This document shows, piece after piece, positions 34,081 to 48,600 of a stretch of 64,000 nt of DNA; position 1 is the first letter of the stretch, and each line of letters opens with the position of its first letter. This stretch comes from Cordilura impudica. Its lineage: Eukaryota; Arthropoda; Insecta; Diptera; Scathophagidae. Location: the NCBI GenBank assembly GCA_963682025.1, contig OY821518.1:228595348-228659347 (forward strand). The letters run 5' to 3'. The notes beneath the pieces are model-generated. The model had not been told where the DNA came from. It did not search any database and saw nothing but the letters and a program-made list of their open reading frames with translations. Both the position numbers and the translations under genes were made by a program.

Positions 34081-37000
34081 TTATTTATTAATACTTTAAA
34101 TTTTAATATTCAAGTGTATGGATACTTTTTCCAGCATGGAGTAAGTAATCAATTTTATAGAAATGGCAAAATTGAAATATCCAATATTTCGGTTGTTATG
34201 TATATAGAAACCAATCCTCTCTTTTGTTCTACTTTGTTATAGTCTTTCACTTTTAATTTACCTTAGTCCACTAAAATCCGAAATGATTATTCTCCTGTTT
34301 CCTACAGTAATTCCAAATGGAAGAAAAAAAATAAATTGTATTACAATGAAATAAAAATTACCATAAATCTAATGTGGCGGGACAACGTGACCTTCGTTAA
34401 AAAAAAATTTTAATCTTAATAAATAAATGTAGCGATTTAGTAGTACCACCTGTTTGTATGTGTGTTTTTTTTTTACTAGAGCAATAAAAACTGGTTATTT
34501 TTCTATTTGTATTTTAAATATTTTTCTTTATGTTTTTCAATTAAACAAAGTGACAGCAGAGAACAACTCTAACATGGGCTGGGTCCTACAACAACATTCT
34601 TTAATTAATATACTAGTTCAACTACTTTTTCAAAACTCGAAAACCATATTGAGATTAAATTTTTAAATTAAATTATGCATACAAACGTATCAACGAGCAC
34701 ATGTTGTATGTGTAAAATCGATGCATGTAGCAACAGAGCAGTAATTTAGATTGATTTTTCAAATCTTTTAGTAAATTTGTTCAAACTGATAACTGAGTGT
34801 AATTATTCGACATTATCTATAATTTTTACATTTAAATTGTAATAAAAAATAATTATGCATACGAGTACATTGTATAGATCTGATATACTGGTGGAGGTGG
34901 TGTCGAGCTAGAATAAAGCAACTACAAAACAGTAATCAAGTATAAAATTATAAAATGATTAACAAAAACTAATAGACAATATTTTCATACTAAAAAACAA
35001 TACTTGCAACTATTAAAAAAAAAAGTTGTGACTAGCAAAAAAAAAAAAACAACAATAGCAATGTCAGAAAATAAATATGTAAATTATAATAAAATAACAA
35101 ATACAATACAGTGGACTTTGAGAATATGAAAATAATATCTGTTAACATAACCCCGGGCATGGTCAAAATTTAAATCATCGTTTTAATAATTTTTTTTTTT
35201 TTTTGATGTACAGATTTAAGACATAAAATTAAAGACATAAATTTACAGATTCTGAATGAATTTGTTAATATTGTTGTTAAGATTTCATATGAACAAAACC
35301 AATTAATTAATTAAATACCGTTGACTAATATTAAACGTATTTACAGCCGTATTCGATAAGGAAAAGAATTGAAAGAATTGATCAAAAAGATCATTATTAT
35401 AGATTTCAAATATTTTCTGCAATGAGCCATAAAGTATGCTACTTCCTTAATAATTTAGAACAGTGGTGTTCAAAAATAAAAATGTAATTGTGTTTGTGAA
35501 AAAATTAGAATTGCACTGTAAGAAATGTTCAATGGGTTAATAGCAGTATTAGTCTCTGTATGAATTTATTTTTTATTTAAAAAATTTAAACTGTTAATGT
35601 TGTGTGTAAAACTGTTTTAAAGAAATACAAATTAAACAAAAATTATATTTTTGACAGGAAAAAAATAAATACATATGCAGGGGAAGAGGTTGGGTTGTGG
35701 CCATAGTTAGGTTTTCGGCTTATAACGTTTCACCAAGTGCAAATTATTCGGACAACTGGGTATCTATGGAAAGTTAGAGACCTTGGCTAACTACTAGTGA
35801 AGGAACTAAATCAATTTCGTCAAATGGAAATTTTTTTTCAAAATTTTGTGAAGTGGCCATTTTTGGGGCTAATTTTTTTTGGTTGGGTTGTGGCCACCCT
35901 TGGAAAATCTGGTAAAAAAATAGGAAACTATAAAAAAAAAAACCACTACGAATATAGAAAAACTTAAAGTTTATTTATTTTCAAATCCTTCATTGGCATT
36001 ATTATTGAGAAAAACTTAAAACTAAATAAAAAATAATAATGATAAATAAATGGCAATATTCGTCTTCCGACTCATATAAAAACACCATTAAAATACACAG
36101 TAAGCAAGTTTGATAGACTTTAGTCGACTATCGCACTCACATCTGCCCTACACACCGAGTTATTGCTTATATGTATGTGTTATAATGCTTACTGGGTAGT
36201 TATTTTGACATCTACGACGATATTTCACCATTAAAAAAATAAAAAAAGGGTGGCCACAACCCAACCAATTTTAGTGGCCACAACCCAATTTTGCAGCCAT
36301 CTTGAGAAGTGGTGAAAATTTTTTTTGGTGTCAACATATTGGTTGCAATCGATATTTACTCACAAAGTATAATAAATTTACTGAATAAAAATGCATTGCA
36401 CTCACATTTTTGATTGATTCACTTCGATTTCTAACTCTATTGAAAAGGGGTAAATTTGTATTATTGGTCTTTTTCAAGCACAGAAAAATAAAGTTGTTCC
36501 CATTTCAACTTTTATAATAAATAAATTCGTTTTTTAATCAAAAAAATCAAAAAAAAATTTAATAAAGATATTTAAAAGTTTAAATTTGAATGCTTAAAAA
36601 TATTGTCTAAAGATAAAAAAAATTAGAAAAAGATATTAAAAAATCAGTCATTTTTCAAACAGAATGTTGCCTATAGGCAACATCTTATAACGGCTAAACC
36701 AGGATACATAAATTGATATCAATTTATATTTAAGTCTAAACTTGAAAAATGTTTAACCACGCCCCAATTAATTTGGACATGAAAGGGTTAATCAAACAGC
36801 TTTTCCTTTTCATTTAAATTATTTTCATTACATGTTTTATAACAAATTACCAAATACATTTATACTCATAAAAAATTTTTCGTATATTACTATTAATTTT
36901 TTTCGGTGCATTAATAAAATATCAGCACACGTCTTCATTCGTCGCCGTTTCAGTGACGACTAAAGGCAAGAGCGTAAGAATACATGTGAGTTGAGCATGA

Positions 37001-40000
37001 ACAATTGCTCTATGAAATGAACAGCACTGATTTAGAACTAAACATCTTCAAGCGGTGTTTAGCAACTCCTTACTAAACACAAATATTTTATGGATTATGT
37101 CTCCGGTGAAAAGCATAGAATTTCATAGTTTATCCTATAAGTTATTTTAAAACTTCGTAGTCAATTTAAAGATTTTGCTCAGTTTCAGTTCTCGTAGGAG
37201 AATGACGATGATTTAAGCAAAAAATCACCAATACCGCCTATTTACCGGAGCACGTAATTTTAACCGACTGAACAATAGATATTTACCTATACGTCCCAGA
37301 ATCATTTCTATTCTGAAAACACTTGTTAAATTCACGCTTAGACCTTTTTAGAACAGCTCTTTTGTATCAAGATGAAGACAATAGAAAAAGACTGAAACAA
37401 TACCATAATTTTATTCACAATCAAATTGGTACTTCAAGTGCAAGGGAAAGACAATATCAAAAGAATAAAATTCGAAATATGCGAAAAAAATCGATAAAAG
37501 ATTGTCATTCCATTTATAATAATTAGAAAAAACAATCTGGAACCCAAAATTCTATACATTATTGATCCTTATAACAAAAGGAGTTAATGTAGCTATGCCC
37601 GTTTGTCCGTCTGGGGGAATAACGATCACGCCCTCAATAGGTTAGCTGGGTTGCTCATTGACATCGTGAGCAGGTCGCTATTATATATAAATAATCAAAA
37701 TTTGTTCAATAGATATCGAGATATCAATGAAAATGTAAAAAAAAACTGTTTAAAAATACGACTTTTCAACGTTCTTATTGTTATTGAAAATTTTGTAATT
37801 ATTATTGTTGTTGTTGTTGTGATCGAATAAATAAATAAAAATCGCCAATATGGAAGAAAAATAATAACAAAAAAGTACATTTTATTAAAAAAGGTACCTA
37901 GTTATTTACAAAAAATTTAATAATTATTTATAGATTTTAATAAAAAGTAAAATTAATAATTTTTTTTTTTGCAAAACTTTAGAAAAAAAGCAGTTTTTCT
38001 TTTAAGGACTCTAAATTTGAACTTATAGGAAAATGTTCATATTAAAAGTTTTTCCCTTTGAAAACATTTCCAATTTTCCTAATTTAAAATATTTCGTATA
38101 CAATTTATCATGTTTTCATGACATCAAGATATTCGTTTTCTAGAAAAACTCTGCGATTGGAAAGTATATTAAATATATTTCCTATTTAATACGTTTAAAG
38201 GTTTTTCTTTAATATTAGTCAGAATCTAATAGTTTTCCTATAAAATAAATTAATAAAAAAATTATTTCCGTAGACTTAACCAAACAAAATAAAAATCACT
38301 AGCTGGCTGCCAAGCCCCTCCTTAAAAAAAGTATACAAATATATTCTCTAACTCTCATCTTAATGTTATTAACTCATTCAAATATTTGACGTATATCATG
38401 TGAATAAGATTTTGACAATTTATTTCTATTTTTTATTTTAGAACATGGTTTTAAACACAATGTAAATTTTCACAAAAGGATATATTAACCTTATAAAGCC
38501 TAGAATAATAATGATATATAATTTTTTTTTTGGATAGCTTTTATAAAATTCGATTTTGTGGAACATTTCTATTGTCATTGTCTGGGGAGTGGGCAATTCC
38601 AGATAAAGGTGAAAGTCCTAGGCCAGTATAGCAAAACCTACAAAAGGTTTGCGTTCTCAGGCCAAAATTTTTGACCTTTTATATTTTTTTCTTATCTTTA
38701 TATTAATTTGCTTAGTTTTTCAGCTATAACTCAAGAACCATTGATGATTTCTCAATTCATTCTTTAGCAAAATTGTAGCTAAGGCTTAAAATATTTTTAA
38801 TATGATATCCATGAAAAAATAAAAATAGAATAAAAAACCACTGTTTTAATAATAAAAATATCACTCATACGTACATATCTTCTACTCTACTAATATATAA
38901 GAATCATACCCCTGAATATGTTATATTATTCAAAAATTTATTTTAAAACAAGTAAGAGTGTTAAATTCGGCTGTGCCGAATCTTTGATACCCTCCACCTC
39001 GGTTTGAGTCTTGATAATAAATGTAAATGAAAAAGTAAACAATTTGTTAAACTTAATACCAAATTATTTCAGCAAATTCTTTGGGTTGGTTTTCTTCTTT
39101 TCTATTATTTCGGATTTATTTCGGTGTTTGCTTTTTGGTCATCGTGGTTGTTGATCGCCATGCATTTAGGTTATATACCTATATGCATGCGTTTCCGGTT
39201 ATATGACATAACTTCTCGTTTAATTTAGTTTTTGCTAATTAAATAGCTCGCCCTAACCTCCATTGCAAAGGTAATGGTTGTGTAGAGTGGCTATATGCAT
39301 TAAATTGTGCTAATTGGAGATGGCTGTATAGTTTCTTTTAACTCGCCAAATATTTCTTCATTGTGGCCATATAGGTCGGATGGAGTAACAAAATAATAAC
39401 CAAAAAAAAAGCTCTCTCAACTTTTTTTTTTAAATATTGCCATATTTTGAAAACATAGAGAATAAATTTATAATAATAAATAATCAAATTAGGGATGAAA
39501 AACGCAAAAAACGAAAAGTCCCAAACATTTTAAATAAAATAATTTAATGTTATCTTTATTTTCTGAAAAACTTCAAATTTTCATCCAAAAAAAATTGTGA
39601 AAATTTATATATAAAAAATAACATTCTCATAAAATTACGTTTACTTATGTAACAATTTTTATGTTAGCAATTCTTAAATATCATTTAAGGTTTTCTTAAA
39701 TTCATTGAATTTAAATTAATATCGACAAATCTGTTTTTCTATTTATTTAAATTGTAAAGGAGTGGCATCTCTGTCAAAATAAGCGAAAAACACAAAGAAT
39801 AGAAAAAAACAAATTACTTCGTGTTTGACAGGATGATTTTATGTTTATGTTTAATATCTTTATTTTTTTTACTAATATTTCTGTTTATTTATTTGAAAAT
39901 GAAATAATGAATTGAATATGATATTTAATTTTTTTATTTATATAAAAAAGTTTTTTAATTAAAGCAAAATATTTTCACTATTTCATGATTTTTATTTATG

Positions 40001-40606
40001 TATGACGACATTTCAACCTAAAAATTTAAGTTTTTATCGATTGGATAAACAACACAAAAATGGTTGTCGTTTAGATAACAACAACAGCTGACTTTAACAA
40101 TAGCGAATATCGTTTCAAAATTTTACTGATAATTTTGCAATTTTCTTTTTTTTACAATTCGACTATCGTTAAAAGAAGTTACTGAATCGCGGTACTGAAA
40201 AGTTATTAATATCTCCTGAATGGCAATATTTTTTTTAAATGTAAACATTTTTAAATGTAAAGATATTTCTAAATTTAAAATTATTATTTCCGACGTTTTG
40301 ATATGATTTTCTGAAACTCAATTAATATTTTCTAATTTATAATTGGAAATTTTATTTTCAGTTTTTATTATAATTGATATTTTCTTAAATTTGAATGGAA
40401 AATTTAAAAAGTGAAATTTTGTATTTATGTGAATAATAATGCTTTATTAATTATAAACAATTTTTAAAAATTAGTTGTAATCGCAATCAGATATTTTATA
40501 GGTAAAGCAGAATAATAATTCTATATAACTATGTAGAACTGTTTTGTAAGCAAAAAACTCATTGACGAACTCGGTAACTCTATTTTGTAAAGACAACAAA
40601 AAGTTA
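34081..40606. other. Long non-coding AT-rich tract
   Basis: 6.5 kb without a supported gene. Internal items: a cluster of GGGTTGTGGCCA words in both orientations at 35690-36290; a 67-codon lysine-rich open frame at 37323-37526 that I do not recognise; and at 38944-39010 a fragment starting AGAGTGTTAAATTCGGCTGT with a GCCGAAT hairpin and ACCCTCCACC, resembling the start of a family-2-like repeat. If crc has a distal promoter, this is intron. Confidence 0.4.
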
Positions 40607-41184
40607 ACCCCCCAATCTCACATCACACTGAAATTGTAAAATCGTTGTGTACGTATTATCAACGAAAAATTGTTCGAATTAGTCGAATCCATCGCCATTA
40701 AATTTTATGCTCAAACATCTGACTGCAATCTCATTTTTAAAATGTTGTCGAAGCGTAAACTTGAAAAAATTTGTATACTTCTCTCTCTTATTTTATTTTA
40801 AGTAGAGTTACCAAGTTTATTATACAGGCACATGTTTGAGGGAAAATGTTTACATTTATTATTATTAGTATTATTTTAATAATAGTTAATAATATTTATG
40901 CTCTATAATTAACAAACTTGCGTTTTTGTATGCGCATTTCAAAAAATAAATCATTATAATAGATTTAACAAGTTAAAACTTTAATTACAATTTTACAGAA
41001 TCCAGTAAATTTGCATTAAATTTATAACAGGGTAACATTAATCATCGTTAGTGTCTGCCACTATTCGCACGAAAAATTTGGTGCCATTAGTGTGACCACT
41101 GCGGAAAATGTGTGTGTATTAGTAAAAAAAAATGTGAGTGTATTGAGTTTTTCGAACTTGCAGTGTGATGTGAGATTGGTGGGT
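40607..41184. mobile_element. TIR element, MITE-like (578 bp)
   Basis: The left end ACCCCCCAATCTCACATCAC continues ACTG; the right end, read inward, is ACCCACCAATCTCACATCAC and continues ACTG. TIRs are about 24 bp with one or two mismatches. No matching target duplication is evident (TTA/AAT flanks). No coding capacity. Confidence 0.6.
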
Positions 41185-41671
41185 AATATGCCAAACTTAT
41201 GTTCATATTTGTAAAAGAATAATAAAAAAAACGTATGAAATAAAAGACCAACCCGTGTATACTCTTAACATTGTTCTGTATGATATCTAGTTGAAAATAT
41301 TAACATTCATGTTAAAATAGAAATAACTATTGCAAAGCTAATTAGAACAAACAAAAATTATGGCAGCATCTACTGTGGCATAGTCACGCTGAGCAAAATG
41401 AAGTGACACTCTGTTATACAAAAGAAATGTATTTTCCCCACAACAAAATACTGCAGAATTTTATGTAAATAAAATAACCGATTTATTTCTAACATGCAGT
41501 TACTATGAATATACATACATACATATATATAATATATGTACATTATTTGTATTATTTAATATGTGTATGTATGTATATTTAAATATTACACACAAAAAAT
41601 ACAACATCAAACGTTATTTTTGTATTTTTCTCTTTAAATAAATTAATACATAAATTGCTAAATTTACATTT
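41185..41671. other. AT-rich interval
   Basis: No gene. 41343-41480 distantly resembles the 266-bp unit at 44281-44820 (GGCAGCATCTACTGTGGCAT and CAAAATACTGCAGAATTTTAT blocks). (TACA)n-like runs near 41512-41575. Confidence 0.35.
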
Positions 41672-42285
41672 GGGCAATTCACAACAGGTGTTGTATATTG
41701 TATGTTGTATTGAAATACACAATACAATCATTTGTTGTGAACACTCAGTTGTATTTTCATATTTCTTTAGTAATTTTCGATCCAACGAGGAAAGATCGCT
41801 TCGTCGCTTCTGCTATTTTGTATAAGAGAAAACACTTGTCAGTGTTTGCTTTTTGGTCGTGAGATATACCCTGGAGTTTTAGTTACGTACCTCTTGCATT
41901 TTAATTTATAATGAAAAAAAAAAAATGTTAAATGTTTTGGTTGGTACTGAAAGAGAAAATACATACTAAAAATATAAACATTAATTTTTATATAAATAAA
42001 CTTATCGATGTATTTGCGTTATTTGCATTATTTGCCATATTTTATTTTATAATTATTTATGCTGATAATATTCTATGTATTAGTTTTTTCTTTTTCATTA
42101 AAAACTGGCATTCACTTGGAACTGATATGTTATGATACAATATACAACATTTACTAAACACAGCAAATGAAGTTGGATCGTGTATCAGATTTTTCAGTGA
42201 AAATTACCAACAACAATTTTACACTATTGTAAAGTGATACACGATACAAGAGATACAACGATACATTACCCATTGTGAATTGTCC
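41672..42285. mobile_element. MITE-like insert with short TIRs
   Basis: It begins GGGCAATTCACAAC and ends GTGAATTGTCC (inward: GGACAATTCACAA). It interrupts a family-2 repeat: the flanks AAATAAATTAATACATAAA and TTGGTGAA...TTTTACTCCC are nearly adjacent in the copies at 46330 and 47920. It contains several GATACA/TTGTAT words near both ends. Confidence 0.5.
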
Positions 42286-42337
42286 AATTGTTTTTTTTAT
42301 TAACAACTAGGTATTTTAGCATTATTTGCTTTAGATG

Positions 42338-43149
42338 TTGGTGAATTTTTACTCCCTTTATATTAACTCGTAGTGTCTGCTTGTCGAAAAAATTTTGGAT
42401 CGATTTTAACCACTTTCCCGTGACCCAATCGATCTGAAATTTTGCAGGCAGGCTTGTGGCAATGACAGAAATGATCTAACATATTTTTTTAGTGATGCCA
42501 AAACAATGGAAACTTTTAAATTTTTCTACCAGAGTTGATAAAAAAATGTACAAAGGGTTTGTTTTTGTTATATTATTACGATAACGACCACAAAAACAAC
42601 AAGTCCAGCTATGAAAACAATGCAACATTTAGAATAACAACAAGAAAAATATAGAAATATCATGTTTTTCATTTTTTTTTTACTTTTTCAGAGATTTCCC
42701 TGGACATGTTCCACCGATTTTAATGATTTTTGAAGTAGAAATCTTTCCATGTATTTGGTGAATCATTCTCACTAAAAATGATCACTGTAGCTGCACTATT
42801 GAGGGCGTGATCGTGACAAGAACAACATAGAAAATTATTTTTTTTTCAAGACTTTTTTAGTTCTTCATTCAAATCTCGGGCCCTAATCGACCGATTTGGA
42901 CGATTTTAAATAGCAAACTTCTCAGGATGTTAGTGAATCATTTTTATATCAACGAGTACCCTAGCTGCCGGATTGATGCCGTCATCGTGATTTCCACAGA
43001 CGGACAGACGGACATCGCTATATCAACTCCGGTTGTTATAAGGATCACAAATATATAAATTTTATGGGGTCCAAAATTTTTTTTCTAATTATTACAAACG
43101 GAATGACAAACTTATATATACCCTCTGCACACTGGAGTGGAGGGTATAA
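42338..43149 (+). repeat. Family-2 (GTCY)n repeat, dispersed copy
   Basis: It runs from TTGGTGAATTTTTACTCCC through GGATCGATTTTAACCACTTT, GAGGGCGTGATCGTGACAAG and a short ACGGACAGACGGACATCGC run to CTGGAGTGGAGGGTATAA. About 90% like the two tandem copies at 46359-47200 and 47948-48804. Non-coding, mini-me-like. Confidence 0.75.
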
Positions 43150-44280
43150 CAACTCTACAACAGCAACAGTGACAGTCATATGTTTTTCAAATAGGAAAAA
43201 ACTGTTTATGTGTTAGTTTCGTTCATTCCCCAGTATGCATTGAAATATTATTTCTCCAATGTTGGAGAAAAGTTAAGTTCTTAAATTGATGTCAAATGTA
43301 ATTCTCAACTTGGGTTGAACAATTTTTCTCCTTGTTTGCTTTCAACTTGACATCAAGTTGAGACTTAACATTTTTTCCAATCTTTGAGAAACATTTTTAC
43401 TCTCAATTGTATATCCAACACTTTTCTCCACTTGAGACCAAACATTTTTTCAACTTGAATACGATTTGTGTTAAGTCTGAGATATTATTTAAATATGTCA
43501 TAAATAATAAATTAAATTAAAAAATGCCAAAAAAGTACAAATAAATCATTGATATATTTTTAATTATTTCTGCTTTTTGTCGAATTTTTCAAAAAATGTA
43601 CAACTAATTAATTCATTTATTTTTAATTCTAGATTTTAAAAAATGTACATAATATGTACATTTAATGTTAAATATGTACATAGTAATGTTAAATATATAA
43701 TGAAATTAAATTGAAACATTAAAAAAAGTACATTGTTTTCATTTCTAAAATTAGTATAATATTTTTTAATATGGCAATTCCGTACCTTCCATTTGATACC
43801 GATTGGAAATATTTCTTTGCTATCAAGTTGAGAATCACAAATTTCTCCATTTGATAACTATGAAAATCGCCATATAAAAAATGTGCCTTTTAAGTTGAGA
43901 AGACTATATTCGAACTATTGAGGGCATTTGAGAATTAACGTTGGAGATTTGAAAAATGTATTTGATCTCAAATGCACCTCAAGTTGATAGCAAACAAATA
44001 TGTTTATTGGGACATTTATTGTAGGGTCGTTTGCACACACACAAAAAATAGAAAATAAATTGTCAATAAGCAAAGCAAGTGGCTTCGAAATTCGATGATG
44101 CCAGTTAATCATTTTTTGTTCACGCGGAATTTATAATTGGAGGAATTTTTTTCTCGAGAAATGTATTTTCCGTGAGAAAGAAATTCCTTGAGAATATTCA
44201 TAATTGGGATGAATAACTTTTAATTGGAACTTTTTAGTCAGAATAAATCATAATTCTAGTTAGATATTGGTTAATATTTA
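43150..44280. repeat. Region of repeated CTCAACTTG/CAAGTTGAG words
   Basis: Between about 43250 and 43995 the words TCAACTTG and CAAGTTGA recur in both orientations (43314, 43341, 43352, 43457, 43825, 43888, 43979). It starts near TTCCCCAGTATGCATTG and ends near ATATGTTTATTGGGACA, which could be weak inverted ends. Class unknown. Confidence 0.35.
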
Positions 44281-44820
44281 ATTAGAAAAAATATTGTGGT
44301 GGCAATTATTGAGGCAGTCACGGAAAAATTAAATGCAAGTCTGTTTTTTTTAATATAACAAAAATGGATTTTCCCTTTAACAAAATATGGCAGAATTCTT
44401 TATAAATGAAATGCAAAATGGAAAATCAATTTTGTGCTAATTCTTAACAAAATTAATAAAATATATATATGTATTATTATATTTATTAATATTTGTAATT
44501 TTATTTGACACAATTTCACACACAGTTTTACAGATCAACTGTTTTAATTAGAAAAAATATTGTGGTGGCATCTACGCAATTATTGAGGCAGTCACGGAAA
44601 AATTAAATGCAAGTCTGTTTTTTTTAATATAACAAAAATGATTTTACCTTTAACAAAATATGGCAGAATTCTTTATAAATGAAATGCAAAATGGAAAATC
44701 AATTTTGTGCTAATTCTTAACAAAATTAATAATATATATATATATGTATTATTATATTTATTAATATTTGTAATTTTATTTGACACAATTTCACACACAG
44801 TTTTACAGATCAACTGTTTT
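44281..44820. repeat. 266-bp tandem duplication
   Basis: Unit 1 at 44281-44546 and unit 2 at 44547-44820 both start ATTAGAAAAAATATTGTGG and end CAGTTTTACAGATCAACTG. They differ by an 8-bp TCTACGCA present only in unit 2 and by single-base or short A/T changes. Confidence 0.92.
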
Positions 44821-45608
44821 CAACTGATTTAGAAGTTTTCTGTTTTTGAAACAGTAGTGCCAATTTGTAACATTTTGTCATGTAATGAAAATCGCAGAAT
44901 AATAAGTTAATACACAATAAAAAATATTAAATTTTTAAGTTTTATATACATATTGCAATAAAAAAAACTTTGGTAAATTTACATTGAAGATGGTCAGAAA
45001 TGAATGAGAAAAAATATATAGACATTTTAGAAAAGCACATTTAATGTTAAACTTTATGCACAAAATATATGGGTTTTTGTTGTTTCGAATTTAACTGTGG
45101 CTCTAAGTGAAAAGTTTTAGACCGATCGTATATTACATCTTGAGGATCCTCACCTAATATTTTCAAATATTTTAAATTCTTTTTAACTCATTTAACCTCA
45201 TTACGCAAATAGTAAAACAGTAAATATGGAAAATCCACGCACCTCAAAAAATTGTTTTCTATGAAATAAATTAAAGACATTTCATATTATACAATTTTCT
45301 TTCAAAAATGTATCAATTATTGCAAATTTGAAATTTGACATATAGTATTTGTACATATATTTGTATAGATTTCGCAGTATGAAAAGAACTATTATTTCTT
45401 TATTTAGAATATATGTAAGTATTGCTCGCAAAAAAATGCAACATCATAAATGAAACACATAGACGACTGCTGGCAGCAGCATTTGTAGTCGTATAGTCAG
45501 CTACTTGATTTTTCTGAATACGACAGCAACATATAATACAAATGCATTTTTATTTAAATATACAATTACTTTTACTTATTTAAAATGCATTAGTACAACG
45601 TAAAAATA

Positions 45609-48600
45609 AATAAATTAGTTTAACGCCTTTTGATTATTAATGGAATTATAGCCTTTCATTTTGCGATTTTTTTTTTAAACAAAATAAAATATTTCATAGC
45701 ACTAACTTCTTTTACATATTTTGTTATATTGTCAACACTATTTTTGTTTTGTAGCCAACAAAACACACTTGCAGTTTTTTTTTCTATTTGAAGAACATAT
45801 GACTGCCATTGTTGATGTTGTAGAGTTGTTTTTTTTTTTTTTTTTTGATTTTGTTTCGTTAACTCTTTTGTATTAAAGCACCTCCAATATATGTATCCAT
45901 TTTAGTTTGCAAATTCAGTATATTTATAATTTATTACTTACAGCAAAAAATAATAGAAACAATTTTATCAGTTATGCTTACGAAACTATATAAATAGACT
46001 TGAAGTTGGCTGCAAAAGCAGTAGCCTGTGTAAAGAACAAGTTAGCGACATGTAACTGTTACGTAACGTGTCAGCCTTTTTTTCACATAAAAGTATTGGG
46101 ACGTTCCGGTTACGTTCGGTAACTGTTTTAAATGATTTTCATGTAAAAAAAAACAACTGACTCATTACGGTTACGGTTAGAAAACATTGACCTTTTATAT
46201 GTATTATAATGCTATGAATGCATTTATCTTTATTTTATTTTATTTATATATTCTTTTTTTTTGTATTGTATATTATTTTTTTTTATTATTATTACTATTT
46301 CATTTAATTATTTTTTTCTTTAAATAAATTAATACATAAAAATTTGTTTTTTAAATTATTGGTGAACTTTTACTCCCTTTATTTACTGCCTTTATATTAA
46401 CTGGTAGTGTCTGCTTGACGACAAAATTTTGGATCGATTTTTAGCCCCTTTCCCGTGAGCCAATCGATCTGAAATTCTGCATGCAGGCTCGTGGCAATGA
46501 CAGAAATGATCTAACAAATTTTTTTAGTGATGCCAAAACAATGGAAACTTTTAAAATTTTCTACCAGAGTTCACAAAAAAATGTACAAAGGGTTTGTTTT
46601 TATTATATTATTACCACAACGACCACAAAAACAACAAGTCCAGCTATGACAACAATGCAACATTTAGAATAACAACAGGAACAATATGGAAACATCATGT
46701 TTTTCATTTTTTTTTAATTTTTCATAGATTTACCTGGACCTGTTCCACCGATTTTAATGATTTTTGAAGTAGAAATCTTCCCATGAATTTGGTGAATCAT
46801 TCTCACTAAAAATTATCACCCTAGCTATCCTATTGAGGGCGTGATTGTGACAAGAACAATATAGAAAATTATATTTTTTCAAGACTTTTTTTAGTTCTTC
46901 ATTCAAATCTCAGGCCCTAATTGACCGATTTGGACGATTTTAAATAGCAAACTTTTCAGGATGTTAGTGAATCATTTTTTATGCCAACGAGCACCCTAGC
47001 TGCCCGATTGATGCCGTCATCGTGATTTCCACAGACGGACAGACGGACAGACGGACAGACGGACATCGCTATATCAACTCCGGTTGTTATAAGGATCACA
47101 AATATATATATTTTATGGGGTCCAAATTTTTTTTTCTAATTATTACAAACGGAATGACAAACTTATATATACCCTCTGCACACTGGAGTGGAGGGTATAA
47201 TAAATTAGTTTAACGCCTTTTGATTATTAATGGAATTATAGCCTTTCATTTTGCGATTTTTTTTTTAAACAAAATAAAATATTTCATAGCACTAACTTCT
47301 TTTACATATTTTGTTATATTGTCAACACTATTTTTGTTTTGTAGCCAACAAAACACACTTGCAGTTTTTTTTTCTATTTGAAGAACATATGACTGCCATT
47401 GTTGATGTTGTAGAGTTGTTTTTTTTTTTTTTTTGATTTTGTTTCGTTAACTCTTTTGTATTAAGGCACCTCCAATATATGTATCCATTTTAGTTTGCAA
47501 ATTCAGTATATTTATAATTTATTACTTACAGCAAAAAATAATAGAAACCATTTTATCAGTTATGCTTACGAAACTATATAAATAGACTTGAAGTTGGCTG
47601 CAAAAGCAGTAGCCTGTGTAAAGAACAAGTTAGCGACATGTAACTGTTACGTAACGTGTCAGCCTTTTTTTCACATAAAAGTATTGGGACGATCCGGTTA
47701 CGTTCGGTAACTGTTTTAAATGATTTTCATGTAAAAAAAAAACAACTGACTCATTACGGTTACGGTTAGAAAACATTGACCTTTTATATGTATTATAATG
47801 CTATGAATGCATTTATCTTTATTTTATTTTATTTATATATTCTTTTTTTTTGTATTGTATATTATTTTTTTTTATTATTATTACTATTTCATTTAATTAT
47901 TTTTTTCTTTAAATAAATTAATACATAAAAATTTGTTTTTTAAATTATTGGTGAACTTTTACTCCCTTTATTTACTGCCTTTATATTAACTGGTAGTGTC
48001 TGCTTGACGACAAAATTTTGGATCGATTTTTAGCCCCTTTCCCGTGAGCCAATCGATCTGAAATTCTGCATGCAGGCTCGTGGCAATGACAGAAATGATC
48101 TAACAAATTTTTTTAGTGATGCCAAAACAATGGAAACTTTTAAAATTTTCTACCAGAGTTCACAAAAAAATGTACAAAGGGTTTGTTTTTATTATATTAT
48201 TACCACAACGACCACAAAAACAACAAGTCCAGCTATGACAACAATGCAACATTTAGAATAACAACAGGAACAATATGGAAACATCATGTTTTTCATTTTT
48301 TTTTAATTTTTCATAGATTTACCTGGACCTGTTCCACCGATTTTAATGATTTTTGAAGTAGAAATCTTCCCATGAATTTGGTGAATCATTCTCACTAAAA
48401 ATTATCACCCTAGCTATCCTATTGAGGGCGTGATTGTGACAAGAACAATATAGAAAATTATATTTTTTCAAGACTTTTTTTAGTTCTTCATTCAAATCTC
48501 AGGCCCTAATTGACCGATTTGGACGATTTTAAATAGCAAACTTTTCAGGATGTTAGTGAATCATTTTTTATGCCAACGAGCACCCTAGCTGCCCGATTGA

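Noticed and set aside
46481..48261. Identical 63-codon frames at 46481 and 48070
   Set aside because: They lie in the non-coding family-2 repeat and are identical only because of the tandem duplication; the copy at 42.4 kb does not preserve the frame.
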